Below are positions 16,505-26,045 of a DNA stretch of 30,038 nucleotides, in pieces. Within the stretch, counting starts at the first letter, position 1; every line of letters begins with the position of its first letter. Under the pieces are notes generated by a model. That model searched no databases and was not told where the DNA came from. It worked only from the letters and a program-made list of their open reading frames with translations. The DNA lies in contig RMBW01000198.1 in assembly GCA_004009845.1 (NCBI GenBank), forward strand, positions 1-30,038. Reading direction: 5' to 3'. Position numbers and translations under genes: made by a program. The DNA is from Davidsoniella eucalypti (taxonomy: Eukaryota > Ascomycota > Sordariomycetes > Microascales > Ceratocystidaceae).

Positions 16505-19500
16505 ATGGGGGCTTTAGGAAATTATTTAGACATTCGTTTAGGTAGTTACGCCACAAAAGCCCTCGTCGACAGCGGATGCCTTACCGTCGCCGTCATTCCC
16601 CCGCGTCTCCTCCACCTCGCCACCGCCACGCACCCTATCTCTGAGCGGGTCATTGTCCAAGTCACTACGCTGGACAACCCCCCGCTCATCGACACCATCG
16701 CCGAACTCCCCCTGACCATCAACGGCCACACGGAAACCATTTGGGCCTACGTGGTTCCCGGCCAGTCCGAAGACATAATTCTAGGACAAAGATGGTTAGT
16801 AAATAATGACGTTCGGCTCAGGCCCAGGACACAGGAGATTACGATCTTACCAGCAGAAGAGTTAACTGCTGAGGAATTCTACAAGCTCTGTGGAAGTGCG
16901 GATAACCCGCATATTTATAGAGCTTCGCTAGAGAACATTAAGATCGCTCTTGCTCACAAGGAGAAATCCCGTCCTCACCTGCCGGATTGGTTAGAACCTG
17001 TTGCCTCGGCTTTCGATCCCAAATTAGCCACAACGCTGCCCCCGCATCGACCAGGGATCGACCTAGAGATTAAACTGAAACCAGGTGCAACCGTTCCGAC
17101 ACAATCCCTCTACCCAGTAACTCGCGCAGAACTCCTAGTATTACAAAAGACCCTGGAAGGTCTCAAGCAGTCTCAGTTCATAGGACCAGCCAACTCCGAA
17201 TATGGCTCGTCCGTACTGTTCGTCAATAAACCAGGAGGTGGCGTACGCTTTTGCATCGATTATCGTGGTGTCAATGACGCCTCCATCAAAGATAAGTACC
17301 CCCTGCCACTTATGGGGAAACGCTCCAACGCATCGCCAGTTCCGAGTGGGTCTCGAAAGTCGACGTCATCTCCGCCTTCCACAGGATTCGCATAGCCCCA
17401 GGCTCTGAACACATAACAGCTTTTAGAACACCCCTGGGTGCCTTCCAGTGGAACGTCGTCCCTTTCGGCTTAACCAACGCCCCTGCTGCCTTCCAGAGAC
17501 GCATCAACGGAGTCCTCGACAAATGGCACGGTATCAGCTGCGACGCCTACATTGACGATGTGTGCATCTATTCTAAGGGCTCGCTCCAAGACCATCGCAA
17601 CCTCGTCCTGGAAATAGTCTCTGCCCTCGACAAAGCCGACCTCCAACTCGACATCAAGAAGTGCGAGTTCGCAGCCAAGGAGATCAAGTTCCTAGGCTTC
17701 CTAGTCGGCCCTGGTATCGGCATAAGGGCAGACCCCGAAAAGACTGAAGCCATTCGTAATTGGGAGCGCCCCTACACACTAACCGAGCTCCGCCGCTTTA
17801 TTGGGTTCATAAACTTCTATAGAGACTTTGTCCCGCGCATATCCGACACCCTTGCGCCATTAACCAACTTAACTAAAAAGGACACCCCCTTTGTTTGGTC
17901 CCCGGCCTGCGACCAGGCCTTCCACAGCATCAAGGATGCCTTCATCTCTCCTCCTCTACTAGCCCCCTACGACCCTGACAGGGAAACAATCCTCTCCGCT
18001 GATTCCTCAGGCTATGCTCTAGGCGCTGAACTCACCCAGCGCGGCCCTGACGGACATCACCACCCCATTGCCTTCCTATCTAGGAAACTCACGCCAGCAG
18101 AATCCAACTATCCTATTCACGATAAGGAAATGCTGGCTATCTACTGGTCCATTCGTCAGTGGAGACACTTCCTGCTGGGTATACACTTCACGGTCTTCAC
18201 CGACCATCGCAACCTGGAGTTCTTCAGAACCAAAAGGTCCCTAGCAGAAAGGCAACGCCGCTGGGGATACGAACTGTCGGACTTCTCCTTTGAACTTAAA
18301 CACCGTCCTGGAACCGACCAAGTGATCCCCGACGCACTATCGCGCAGGGACCAGGACATGCCCAAGGATGCCAGTGACGACAGGCTCATGAGTAGAGTAC
18401 ACCAACTCCTCGCCCCTGCAACAGCAGGAGACAACCTAGTAGTTGTCAACGCCCTTTGGTCCAACATCCCGGACGCCGACATTCCCTCAGACGACATAGC
18501 CACACAGTCCACTCTCCCCTCACCCTTCGGGGACGCCGACCTTACTTCACTATGGACACAAGCCCTGCAGACCAATAATAGATGGTGGCTTGCACGATCC
18601 CTTGTTCTCGATGGCGCCAGATCATTCCCCTCAGCATGGGGCCTCCAATGGCAAATCAGCGAATGTTCCATCGACGACTGTAAGGGTCTAAGGCCCTAGT
18701 TGGTTCGGCTAAGCTTGATCTAAGCCTAAGCAAAACGGTTATAAATAGGGACGTCTTCCCGCCGTTATTCCAACAGATAATAGTCCTTCTCTCCATCGGC
18801 CACAATCTAATCACCCTTTCTAAGATTGTTGGCCTCGTCCCTCCTTAGATCCTCTCAACGACCGAGGCCTCCTACGCTGGCGCAACAGACTATGGATCCC
18901 TCGCTTTGAACCCCTCCGCACCAAGCTGATCCAGACTATCCACGACTCACACTTGTCCGGACACCCTGGCCGCGAAATCACACGGGACCTAGTTTCACGA
19001 GAATACTCCTGGCCAGGACTCACCAACGATGTACGCCAATTCGTAGCCAACTGCACTACATGCGGTAAAAGCAAGTATTGGCGGGAACAAAAGCGCGGAC
19101 TCTTGAAACCCCTTCCTGTTCCAGACCGCCACTGGACCGAGCTAGCCATGGACTTCATTGGCCCCTTACCACCTTCCAAGCACTGCACATTCATCCTCGG
19201 CGTCACCGACAGACTCTCCAAGTCGCAGATCCTTATCCCCATGTCAGACACCTCCGCGAAAGCAACAGCTGACGCTCTATTCACCCACGTATTCGCACAC
19301 CACGGTTTTCCCTCAGCCATCGTGTCAGACCGCGGCCCCCAGTTCACATCACTATTCTGGGGAGAAGCATGCCGCCGTCTCAACATCAAACGTCGCCTCT
19401 CTACGGCCTTTCACCCTCAAACCGACGGTGCCCAGGAGCGAAGCAACCAGGAGATTGAAACCTTCCTCAGGATCTTCTGTTCCTTCGCCCAGGACAACTG

Positions 19501-20329
19501 GGCGGATCTCCTTCCACAAGCACAGATCGCCCTAAACAACCGCACCGTCTCCAGCACTGCCATCTCCCCCTTCTTCGCGACACACGGTTACAACATGGAC
19601 ATCATCGAACCATCTCCCACTAGCGAACCATCCTCTACGCAGTCCCCGGTACACGACGCCCAGGCCTTCCTAGACAAAATCCGCGACGCCACCAGTTTCG
19701 CACAGGTTGCCATGGCGTCAGCACAGGACTATCAGGAGACAGCAGCTAACCGCCGCCGCCAGCCAGCCTCCCAGTTTCAGATAGGAGACGTAGTGCTCCT
19801 GAAATGCGAGAACATCGCTTCTGAAAGACCCTCTAAGAAGCTAGATTGGCTAGCTCGCCGCTACACGGTTACAGGCCTGATAGGCACCCACGCAGTCCGA
19901 CTTAACATCCCAGGACTAGTCCACCCAGTCTTCCACATCAGCAAGGTACGACACGCAGGGACTAACCCCCTGCCCTCACAGGTCATCCAAGACGACGAAC
20001 CTGAGGCTGTCTCAAGGGAGGAAGCATACGGAGACGACGCTATAGCCGAAGGAGAATTCCGCGTGGAAGAAATTGTCCGCCAACGGAAATACCGTGGGCA
20101 TGAACAAGCACTGGTTAAATGGTCTGGTTACCAGGACCCTACTTGGGAACCAGTGAAACATATCGAAGACACCCTCGCATGGCGCATATTCTTAGACCGC
20201 GCGCTAATTGGAGCAGCATCAGCTGACTTCCTACCTAAGACAGGGGGGCCCGTTTCATGCACCCCTACGGGGGGGGCCTCATTTTTCACCCACCCACCAT
20301 CCCCATTATTAGCGCAAAATGTATTTTAG
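16505..20329 (+). pseudogene. pol: E2 Pol, broken by frame shifts and a nested LTR
   Basis: The first ATG (16505) aligns with the first ATG of E1 Pol. The conserved -1 reading frame between gag and this ATG is interrupted by what looks like a lost G in the run at 16469-16473. Protease (VDSGC) and the start of RT are read to about 17311, where a further lost G (run 17314-17317) shifts the frame. The rest of RT (YIDD at 17549-17560) and RNase H follow to 18678. The solo LTR at 18679-18857 then cuts the gene between RNase H and integrase; without it and one acgac copy the frame would be continuous. Integrase (HHCC, DDE) and a chromodomain (FRVEEI...KWSGY...TWEP) run to the stop at 20329. It is non-functional as assembled. 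Confidence 0.92.
18679..18857 (+). mobile_element. Solo LTR, family C, nested in E2 pol
   Basis: A 179-bp sequence (TGTAAGGG...CTCTCA) is flanked by the duplication acgac (18674-18678 and 18858-18862). It is nearly identical to the solo LTR at 23281-23460 and related to the family B LTRs (shared TATA region and pyrimidine tract). It interrupts codons for IDD and RGLL at the RNase H-integrase linker. It entered after E2 and then lost its interior by recombination. Confidence 0.95.
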
Positions 20330-20371
20330 TATTAGTTTTAGATTATAGTTAGCATCCGAGAGGGGGGGGGG
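20330..20371 (+). other. E2 3' end with polypurine tract
   Basis: The tract gagagggggggggg (about 20358-20371) ends four bases (ctaa) before the 3' LTR, the same spacing as in E1. Further G-runs at about 20246 and 20269 lie inside the extended reading frame just upstream. Confidence 0.8.
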
Positions 20372-20375
20372 CTAA

Positions 20376-20554
20376 TGTCAGGGGCTAAGGCCCAGTTGGT
20401 ATTTGGCTAAGTAAGATACTTAGCCAGATAAACGGTTATAAATAGGGACCTATTCCCGCCGTATTCCAACAGATATTAGCCTTTCTCCTTCATCGGTATC
20501 AATCGAAGTCTTTACTCTAGATTGCTTGCCATTGCCTCTTCCTAGTTCGTGTCA
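20376..20554 (+). repeat. 3' LTR of E2 (179 bp)
   Basis: It is identical to 14078-14256 and followed directly by the target duplication cctac. Confidence 0.97.
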
Positions 20555-20559
20555 CCTAC

Positions 20560-21788
20560 CAACAACCTCCTACTGAAAGACAAGATAGTCCACAACGTTG
20601 CTCAGGCAGCAGAGTATAGCCAAAAGCAAGCAGGGCTCTATTCATTGGTTTCATCATAGTAGCCAAACAGATATTCCCCTCGGTTTGTTCGAGCATTTCT
20701 AGAGTTACCACCTCACATACATATCTTTGTAGGCTGCGTAGCAACTTATTTTATCCTCCCCATGGCCTACATTTCTACCTGTACCATGCCCCCATTCAAG
20801 CCTATATCCCGATATCTATCTCCCAAATTACCTTTTCCTACCTGAAAACAATGACAACGCCCAACAAACTATGGCTACTCTCTTCCCTTCGAAGATACGT
20901 TTGTTGCAATGTACTGCAGCTACGAAGTGTACTCTCTAGCCATCATATGCATGTTTCCGGAGACTTCAAAGATCCGCCAACTTCCTACACATGTCCCACC
21001 ACCCTCGGCTTCCATTCGTGCATGGGTTACGCCGCCCAAGTACCGTGGAAATATGTAAATCCGTTCTCTGTCATGCTATCAAGTACACTATATCTTATTG
21101 CGGTACTGGTGTGACAATCTTATTTTCACAGTGTCCCAGGAGCATACTCACGGTCGTTCGTTTAGGGTTACAAAAAATAATCTCGTTTTAGCGGAAAAGC
21201 TTTTGGCTGAGATCCAGATTGAATTGGAAGAAAACATCACGAGCAAACAATCCAAATAATTTATGACTTGTGACCAAGGATGAGATATGGTTAGATACCT
21301 CGTATGTACAAAATCTATAGAAATACAATATATAATTACGACACAAACCTAAGTCTAAATGAAATAATCACAAGGTCTAACACAATTAGATCACGTGGCT
21401 CGGTATCATGTACTTAAGTACGATGCTAAGTAAAGAAAGTAATGGTAAGCTTAGACATAGAATATCATCACCGTTCATCAAATATTTATCAAATTGTACC
21501 TCAAGAAAAAGTCTCCAAGAGAATAAACATACATGGGTTATAAACCCTATCACAGAGCTTCCATTGACTAGGGTATGTAACCCTACAATCTGACGGTAAA
21601 GTTGGACTATGATTGAAGTATATACTATAGATTAGACAAGGAATGCAAACAAATCACAAGCAAAAAAAATATGCTAATAGTTCTATTTCCCACATCTGTC
21701 ATTGATGCCGACTGTTAAAGACACACAAATCAAATAGAGGATATATGAGGACAATACCGCCAAGAAAAAAAAAAAATGGAATCTATCT
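20560..21788. other. Intergenic stretch, no gene identified
   Basis: An 87-codon plus-strand frame (20851-21114) and a 62-codon minus frame (20556-20744) are open but show no domain that I recognise. The first 500 bases are less AT-rich than the rest and may be gene relic. From 21,200 on it is AT-rich, with a poly-A run at about 21766-21777, just downstream of the phosphodiesterase relic. Confidence 0.4.
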
Positions 21789-23243
21789 CTAGATTAATCC
21801 AGCAACCATGGCCAACGTTGTCACAACCACAAGGCTTGCGGATACACCAAGACCAGAGATACTACGGAGAGCTGCATTTGGAACAATACCGCAACACGTT
21901 CTATTATACGTGACATTGTTCAGTAGCACCACTGCTTTGAACACAGCACGAGGGTTATACTCGCCGGCAATATTGTAAAAGTCTACGTTCAGGACCTTGG
22001 GTTGATACCCCACTGGCTCTGGCAGTCTTGTCCGGCTTGACCTAGACTGCCGTTGCCCTGCCAGTCGTTGGTGGTGTTTAGTAGCGACACGACAGGGACC
22101 AGTACACTGGTGCCAAAGAGAGTATACTGGATGTTGAGGTAGTGATTCATCAAATACAAGCGATCCTTAACGTCTTCCTCAGACAGGTTGGGTGGGCGGT
22201 CGACTGTGCAAGGGAAGGTCTGGCTCTCGGGGTCGAATGGGGTTTCTATGAGAACTGGTGTAGTAACCACGGGTACTTGCTCTGGTCGGCCTCGTAGTCG
22301 AGAAAAAAGGACTACCTGTTATGAAATAACACTCGTAGACCCTCCGCATGAGACTTAGACTTGATACAGCCTCACTTTCGATTCCGGTGGCAACAATTCC
22401 TGCATTGAGGCTAGACTTGATACACAGCCAACACAGCATTGCCACTTCTGTCCGTAGACTAGATCCTTCTGTTTTCTTCCTCTCTCGGTTTAACATAAAT
22501 ATCTTGCTTGTTTCTTCCTTTCCTGTTCTCTTCTTTCCTTTCCCCTCCAAGCTTACAACTCTCTGTGTACCTGATCCCTTGGTGCAACCTCCTCTCTTGT
22601 TCCTGTTCTTGTCCTGATCTTATTATATTTTACTTACTTAATCTATTATTTATTCCTGATATTCTGAAAATACACAAAAACATCCTCGCGTGATTATCCG
22701 CCTAGTGGTCACTTGTTTCCCCTTTGAACTCCTGCCTGCCCGTCCATTACACTACCCGCTTACCCGACACGATCATTTCGCTGAGCATTGGCCAGTCGTT
22801 GCGCTTCATAGGGGACAATGGGGGAAAGTAGGCATAGCGCGTAATACCCGACGCCTCGATATAACTAGCGAAGAGCTCTAGTGACGAGTAGTTGCCACCA
22901 CATCGTATGGGTGAGCCTCAACCAAAGCACGCACTTCACTAAGCCAATCGCTGATGGGACCGGCATCTAGAATATCGTAGCTAGTATGACAGAAATGCGG
23001 CTCATGATCACCGCCCGTGTCGGCATCGCGCGCGTCCACTGCATCTGTGGCTGGAGGAATCTGACACTTTTTGGTACACAGCTCGATGTAGTTATTGCAT
23101 GGCTGAGTGTTGGTAGGCGTGGCACCAGTGCCAGTGGCCGTGGCATTGCCTGCCATGGCGATGCTGCTCTCTAGAGAGCCGGTGAAGTTGACGGTCCCAG
23201 AGTAGTTTGATGCATTGATAGTGGTGGTCATTCCAGAATACAT
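21789..23243 (-). pseudogene. PLC-like phosphodiesterase relic, split by a solo LTR
   Basis: Read on the minus strand, fragments follow the order of the fungal secreted PLC-like (PI-PLC X-domain superfamily) family. PCNNYIELC and PHFCHTSYDIL...WLSEVRALVEAHPYDVV lie at 22878-23243; a shifted frame with DWPMLSEMIVSGKRV lies at 22757-22870. After the LTR come VVLF, then ETPFDPESQTFPCTVDRP and LYLMNHYLN at 22014-22316, and VLNVDFYNIAG at 21789-22013. The end (VVVTTLAMVAGLI) looks like a GPI-anchor signal. There are at least three frame shifts (near 22875, 22255 and 22010). The segment usually carrying the first catalytic His (GAHNS) appears deleted after ELC. No signal peptide is seen; the solo LTR at 23281 lies just upstream. 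It is higher in GC than its surroundings. The family is recognised from memory of its motifs. Confidence 0.8.
22317..22751 (+). mobile_element. Solo LTR, family D (copy 2), inside the phosphodiesterase relic
   Basis: A 435-bp sequence (TGTTATG...CCATTACA) is flanked by ctacc (22312-22316 and 22752-22756). It is the inverted relative of 2248-2713, about 30 bases shorter. It lies between the codons for SGKRV and VVLF of the phosphodiesterase. It contains two similar internal segments (agacttgatacacagcc and agacttgatacagcc). Orientation is inferred from the order TATA-like sequence then pyrimidine tract. Confidence 0.93.
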
Positions 23244-23280
23244 GAAATATGACTCGTATAGTCAGGAGAAGTAGTAATTT

Positions 23281-23460
23281 TGTAAGGGTCTAAGGCCCTG
23301 GTTGGTTTGGCTAAGCTTGATCTAAGCCTATGCAAAACGGTTATAAATAGGGACGTCTTCCCGCCGTTATTCCAACAGATAATAGTCCTTCTCTCCATCG
23401 GCCACAATCTAATCTCTCCTTTCTAAGATTGTTGGCCTCGTCCCTCCTTAGATCGTCTCA
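23281..23460 (+). mobile_element. Solo LTR, family C (copy 2)
   Basis: A 180-bp sequence (TGTAAGGG...CGTCTCA) with target duplication aattt (23276-23280 and 23461-23465). It is nearly identical to the LTR nested in E2 at 18679-18857. It sits in the terminal part of a rep-A copy and just upstream of the phosphodiesterase relic. Confidence 0.95.
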
Positions 23461-24080
23461 AATTTTTATTCAGAATTGGGTACAACTTTGAAGTGTTTCA
23501 CAAAGATGAGTACTAGCCAGGGAGTGGAAATTAACTAGCTTGCCCTTTATGTTTCTTTTCCCTGAAGGAGTACATAATTTATGAACTGTACTTTAAAAGA
23601 ACCACATCAATACTACTAGTATTTGGACTTAAATAGCACTGGGATAAATGTACTGGGCCAAACGCAATAGAAAAGGCAAGTTATAAGTGCAAGTACATCA
23701 AGGGCAGGTCTACATACTCTGAAGCATTAAGGTTAATGTACAAGAATCTGTATTAGTCAGATACGGCAAGATGTAGAAAATGTTAGTAGCAAATATATCA
23801 AGTACTATCACAATAAACACTCAAGGCGATGTAGAAGAACATCCTGATTGAAGATAAGATTGAAGAGTTGGGTTTAAAAATAACATATTGACGGTAATTC
23901 TCCATACAATGCATAGTGCATAAAAAATGACAAAGGTTGAAAAAAGCGAGAATGAACAGCAACATTGGGAACAAGTGCTGATCGCTCTTAGAAATGCACG
24001 ACGAAGTGGAAAAGTTCATCTTTAGATGAGGGGGAGGTACCGTGAACTCAAAGTACGGAGGTTGTATGCAGCCATGGATA
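23461..24080 (-). repeat. Decayed repeat rep-A, copy a
   Basis: On the minus strand, about 23925 down to 23461 is the inverted counterpart of 4908-5388. The upstream end, about 23943-24075, is a direct repeat of about 24853-24990 in the 5S insert. Thus this copy carries both ends of the family as far as can be seen here. Frames are full of stops; one 73-codon minus frame (23798-24019) is open. Class unknown; a non-LTR element is possible given its link to the 5S insert. Confidence 0.65.
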
Positions 24081-24128
24081 TGACGTAAGAATTAGGGAAA
24101 ACTACAGCAAAAAAGGTGCACAAAGACC

Positions 24129-24133
24129 AAAAA
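24129..24133 (-). terminator. RNA polymerase III terminator of the 5S gene
   Basis: A run of five T on the minus strand follows the end of the 5S sequence by one base. This is the usual polymerase III stop. Confidence 0.75.
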
Positions 24134-24243
24134 GACATACAACACCCGGTATTCCCACGTGGTCACCCACCGTAGTACTGATCGAGCGCTTGATAGTTTA
24201 ACTAGGAGAGAGCGGACGGGATCCCGTGCTTTCTATCAGCTGT

Positions 24244-24266
24244 TTGTTGTTGTTGTTGTTGTTGTT
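24244..24266 (-). repeat. (AAC)n microsatellite tail
   Basis: About seven GTT units on the plus strand directly abut the 14-bp duplication, at the 3' end of the insert in minus orientation. Confidence 0.9.
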
Positions 24267-24991
24267 ATATTTATTCTCTTCCTAAACTATTACGAGTGGA
24301 TTTTCGAGTCCGGTCGTGCCGATTTTTCTGTCTCCGGTATATCTTATCCACTTCCACCCGTATCCTAGTCCGGGTCCGGACTACCCTCCCGGGCTCCATA
24401 GGACGCCTTCATGGATACCCCCTGTAACTTCGAAACATCCTCAAACCATTCCCCATAAAAAAGACCCACATCATCCAAGCCCTAAGTGGGGCTACCATCC
24501 ACGTAATCAGGTGACCGCACCATCCGACGCGCCTCCAAGAGGCTGGTGATCGAGTGTCGAGAGAAGCAAAAATCGGCGTAGTCGAGTCGGGTGCGATGGT
24601 AGAGGCACAGCGACAAGACTCCCGCGCCGCGGGTTGGGCTTCCGGAACCTTCAAAAATAGGTTGCCCTTCGAGTATGAGTGTGTCTCCCTGAGCTTTGTA
24701 GTGTGTAGTGACTCGGGAGACCAGCAATCGCGAGAGAGTGTGGCGAAAAGGGGGCGATTGTTGGTGAGAACATCCCTCGAGAGAGGAAAAAAGTCGGGCT
24801 CAAGGCCTCATACTCGATGCATCAATAAAGACAAGCGTCTAAACAGATAAAAAGAATGGACAGCAGCATCGGGAATATGTGCTGGTCGCTCTTGAAAACC
24901 CACGACGAAGGGGAAAAATTCGTCTTTGGACAAAGGGGGAGGTAACTTGAACTCAAAGTTACCCCCCCGAGGGTTGTAGGAGGGAAGGTTG
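24244..24991 (-). mobile_element. Insertion with (AAC)n tail in the 5S gene, LINE-type
   Basis: A 748-bp insert is flanked by a perfect 14-bp duplication of 5S sequence (tttctatcagctgt at 24230-24243 and 24992-25005). Read on the minus strand it ends in gaataaatat followed by about seven AAC units, a 3' tail typical of target-primed retroposition by non-LTR elements. The first ~130 bases resemble the neighbouring repeat at 23943-24075; the remaining ~600 do not. It has no long open frame and no recognisable reverse transcriptase, so it is a truncated, non-autonomous or chimeric copy. A short stem (agtccgg/ccggact, 24367-24382) lies near the 3' end. Confidence 0.85.
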
Positions 24992-25037
24992 TTTCTATCA
25001 GCTGTGGTCGTATGTTGAGAATTTGGGGTTTAGAAGG

Positions 25038-25046
25038 CATTATAAA
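25038..25046 (-). promoter_or_regulatory. Upstream TATA-like element of the 5S gene
   Basis: The sequence tttataatg (minus strand) is centred about 27 bases before the 5S start. Neurospora and relatives carry a TATA-type element near -29 to -26 in their 5S genes. This supports the view that the gene was once active. Confidence 0.65.
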
Positions 25047-25200
25047 GGAACCGCCGAAAGACGACCGGGTCCCTCTGTGTCAACGGCCGGTAGCATCTCG
25101 GACTCGCTCTTCTTGACTTTTGTGGACCGGCCACCTGTACACGAAACAAAGGATTGTCGCTCTTTTTGTCGTATTCTGCCAAAAGTGCCTTTTGGTTCTC

Positions 25201-25420
25201 TCAAGTCTTAACAACTTTCAACTTCAAATTCTCAATGCGGTCCTCCTCGTGCTTGATATTTTGCTCGTAAATGTCATTTTTGTGTTTCTGAGGTAACATC
25301 CCGTTGTAAATCAGCCTGCTGGCGGACATTTGCAAAGCCATTGATGGCGGCAGCGACAGCTTCGGCTTCCATTGTCTGCTTGCCCGGCGGCAATGAAGAG
25401 CCATTACTTTGAACTCTCAT
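25201..25420 (-). pseudogene. Fragment of an unidentified coding sequence
   Basis: On the minus strand an ATG at 25420 opens 48 codons (MRVQSNGSSLPPGKQ..., then AVAAAINGFANVRQQADLQ) to a stop at 25274. A second frame then continues with a charged, helical-looking end (KNDIYEQNIKHEEDRIENL) to a stop at 25201. The two parts look like one C-terminal region with a frame shift. Base composition is richer in GC than the sequence further right. I do not recognise the protein; it may be the 3' end of a transposon gene or of a host gene. Confidence 0.4.
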
Positions 25421-26045
25421 TACTAAGTAGATTCTGCAGCCCAAAGTGTGCTTTGGTATTCTTTGTGGAAGATAGTACGATAGAAATTAAAAATAAAACG
25501 GCGATGCTGGATTCCGTTGGAATCACATTCAAAACAAAATAGGAAGAATTTTGGTGTTTGGGAAGACAAAACTGCAGGCCGAATATTTATTCTGTATAGC
25601 CAGCTCCCAAATGGGCAGCTTCCATCTGCAGATAGATACAAGCAACTAAAATAGAATAGCCGTAGTAAAAGAAAGAGAAAAAAGACGCGCAATTACTCAA
25701 AAGAACATGAGAAAAGTATCGCCGGTATCACATAAATTAGCCCAAGTTCTGCTAGGCTAGCATCAACTACAACAATCAGTAAACTATGTTAATAGATAAA
25801 GCACTATTTATGTATGATATATACTTCTATTGAAGTGATGAATGAGATATGCAGAGAGTCTTGCAATATGATTATGACTAGAATGCATAGGCAGCAACCT
25901 GTCCTTGGTGTCATTATCCATCTCAAGTGACTCGTCATGTGACGGCATATCAGCGGCTATAAGGGTTGCCAAATCTGTGTTTGTACTACAAGTTTTTATT
26001 TTATTTTTAATTCATTAATCTTATGGAGCTATAGAGCTATGCAGA
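25421..26045. other. AT-rich intergenic stretch, nothing identified
   Basis: An 89-codon minus frame at 25423-25692 is open but shows no domain that I know. No RNA gene or bounded repeat is visible. Confidence 0.4.

Larger units (their letters stand above)
14078..20554 (+). mobile_element. E2: Ty3/gypsy chromovirus with broken genes and a nested solo LTR
   Basis: This 6,477-bp element has identical 179-bp LTRs (TGTC...GTCA) and the target duplication cctac at 14073-14077 and 20555-20559. It is the same lineage as E1, with Gag and Pol similar along their length, but a different family by LTR sequence. Identical LTRs mean a very recent insertion. Even so, the coding region has four single-base frame breaks, all consistent with loss of one C or G from a short run, and a nested 179-bp solo LTR. 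Either a defective copy was mobilised by proteins supplied in trans, or some breaks are assembly errors. Confidence 0.96.
24135..25015 (-). rRNA. 5S rRNA gene, interrupted by an insertion
   Basis: On the minus strand the gene begins acatacgaccacagctgat (from 25015) and ends gggtgttgtatgt (24135). Without the 748-bp insert and one copy of the 14-bp duplication it is 119 nt, the normal fungal 5S length. Visible landmarks: cgggatcccgtccgctctc; tagttaa; the internal control region ending ggtgggtgaccac; and terminal strands acatacgac and gttgtatgt, which pair in helix I. A TATA-like box lies about 27 bases upstream and a T5 stop follows. The gene product makes the small RNA of the large ribosomal subunit, transcribed by RNA polymerase III. 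The insert lies about 24 nt into the gene, so this locus should no longer give normal 5S RNA. A loner 5S gene is usual in Pezizomycotina. Confidence 0.93.

Noticed and set aside
16505..16530. Translation of Pol by re-initiation at the aligned first ATG (8198 in E1, 16505 in E2)
   Set aside because: It was attractive because no other ATG lies between stop and start in either element. However, the -1 frame before it shows protein similarity between the elements, which favours frameshifting; re-initiation is not excluded.
20851..21114. An 87-codon plus-strand frame right of E2 as a small gene
   Set aside because: No domain, no relatives that I recognise, and frames of this length occur by chance in moderately GC-rich sequence.
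24159..24368. Plus-strand reading frame of 69 codons with a poly-valine run
   Set aside because: It is read antisense through the 5S gene and the (GTT)n tail of the insert, so it is an artefact of these features.
24900..24991. Polymerase III B-box like sequence (gagttcaagttacc) at the 5' end of the 5S insert, which would make it a SINE
   Set aside because: The match to GGTTCGANTCC is weak, the neighbouring copy does not keep it, no A-box is clear, and 748 bp is long for a SINE.
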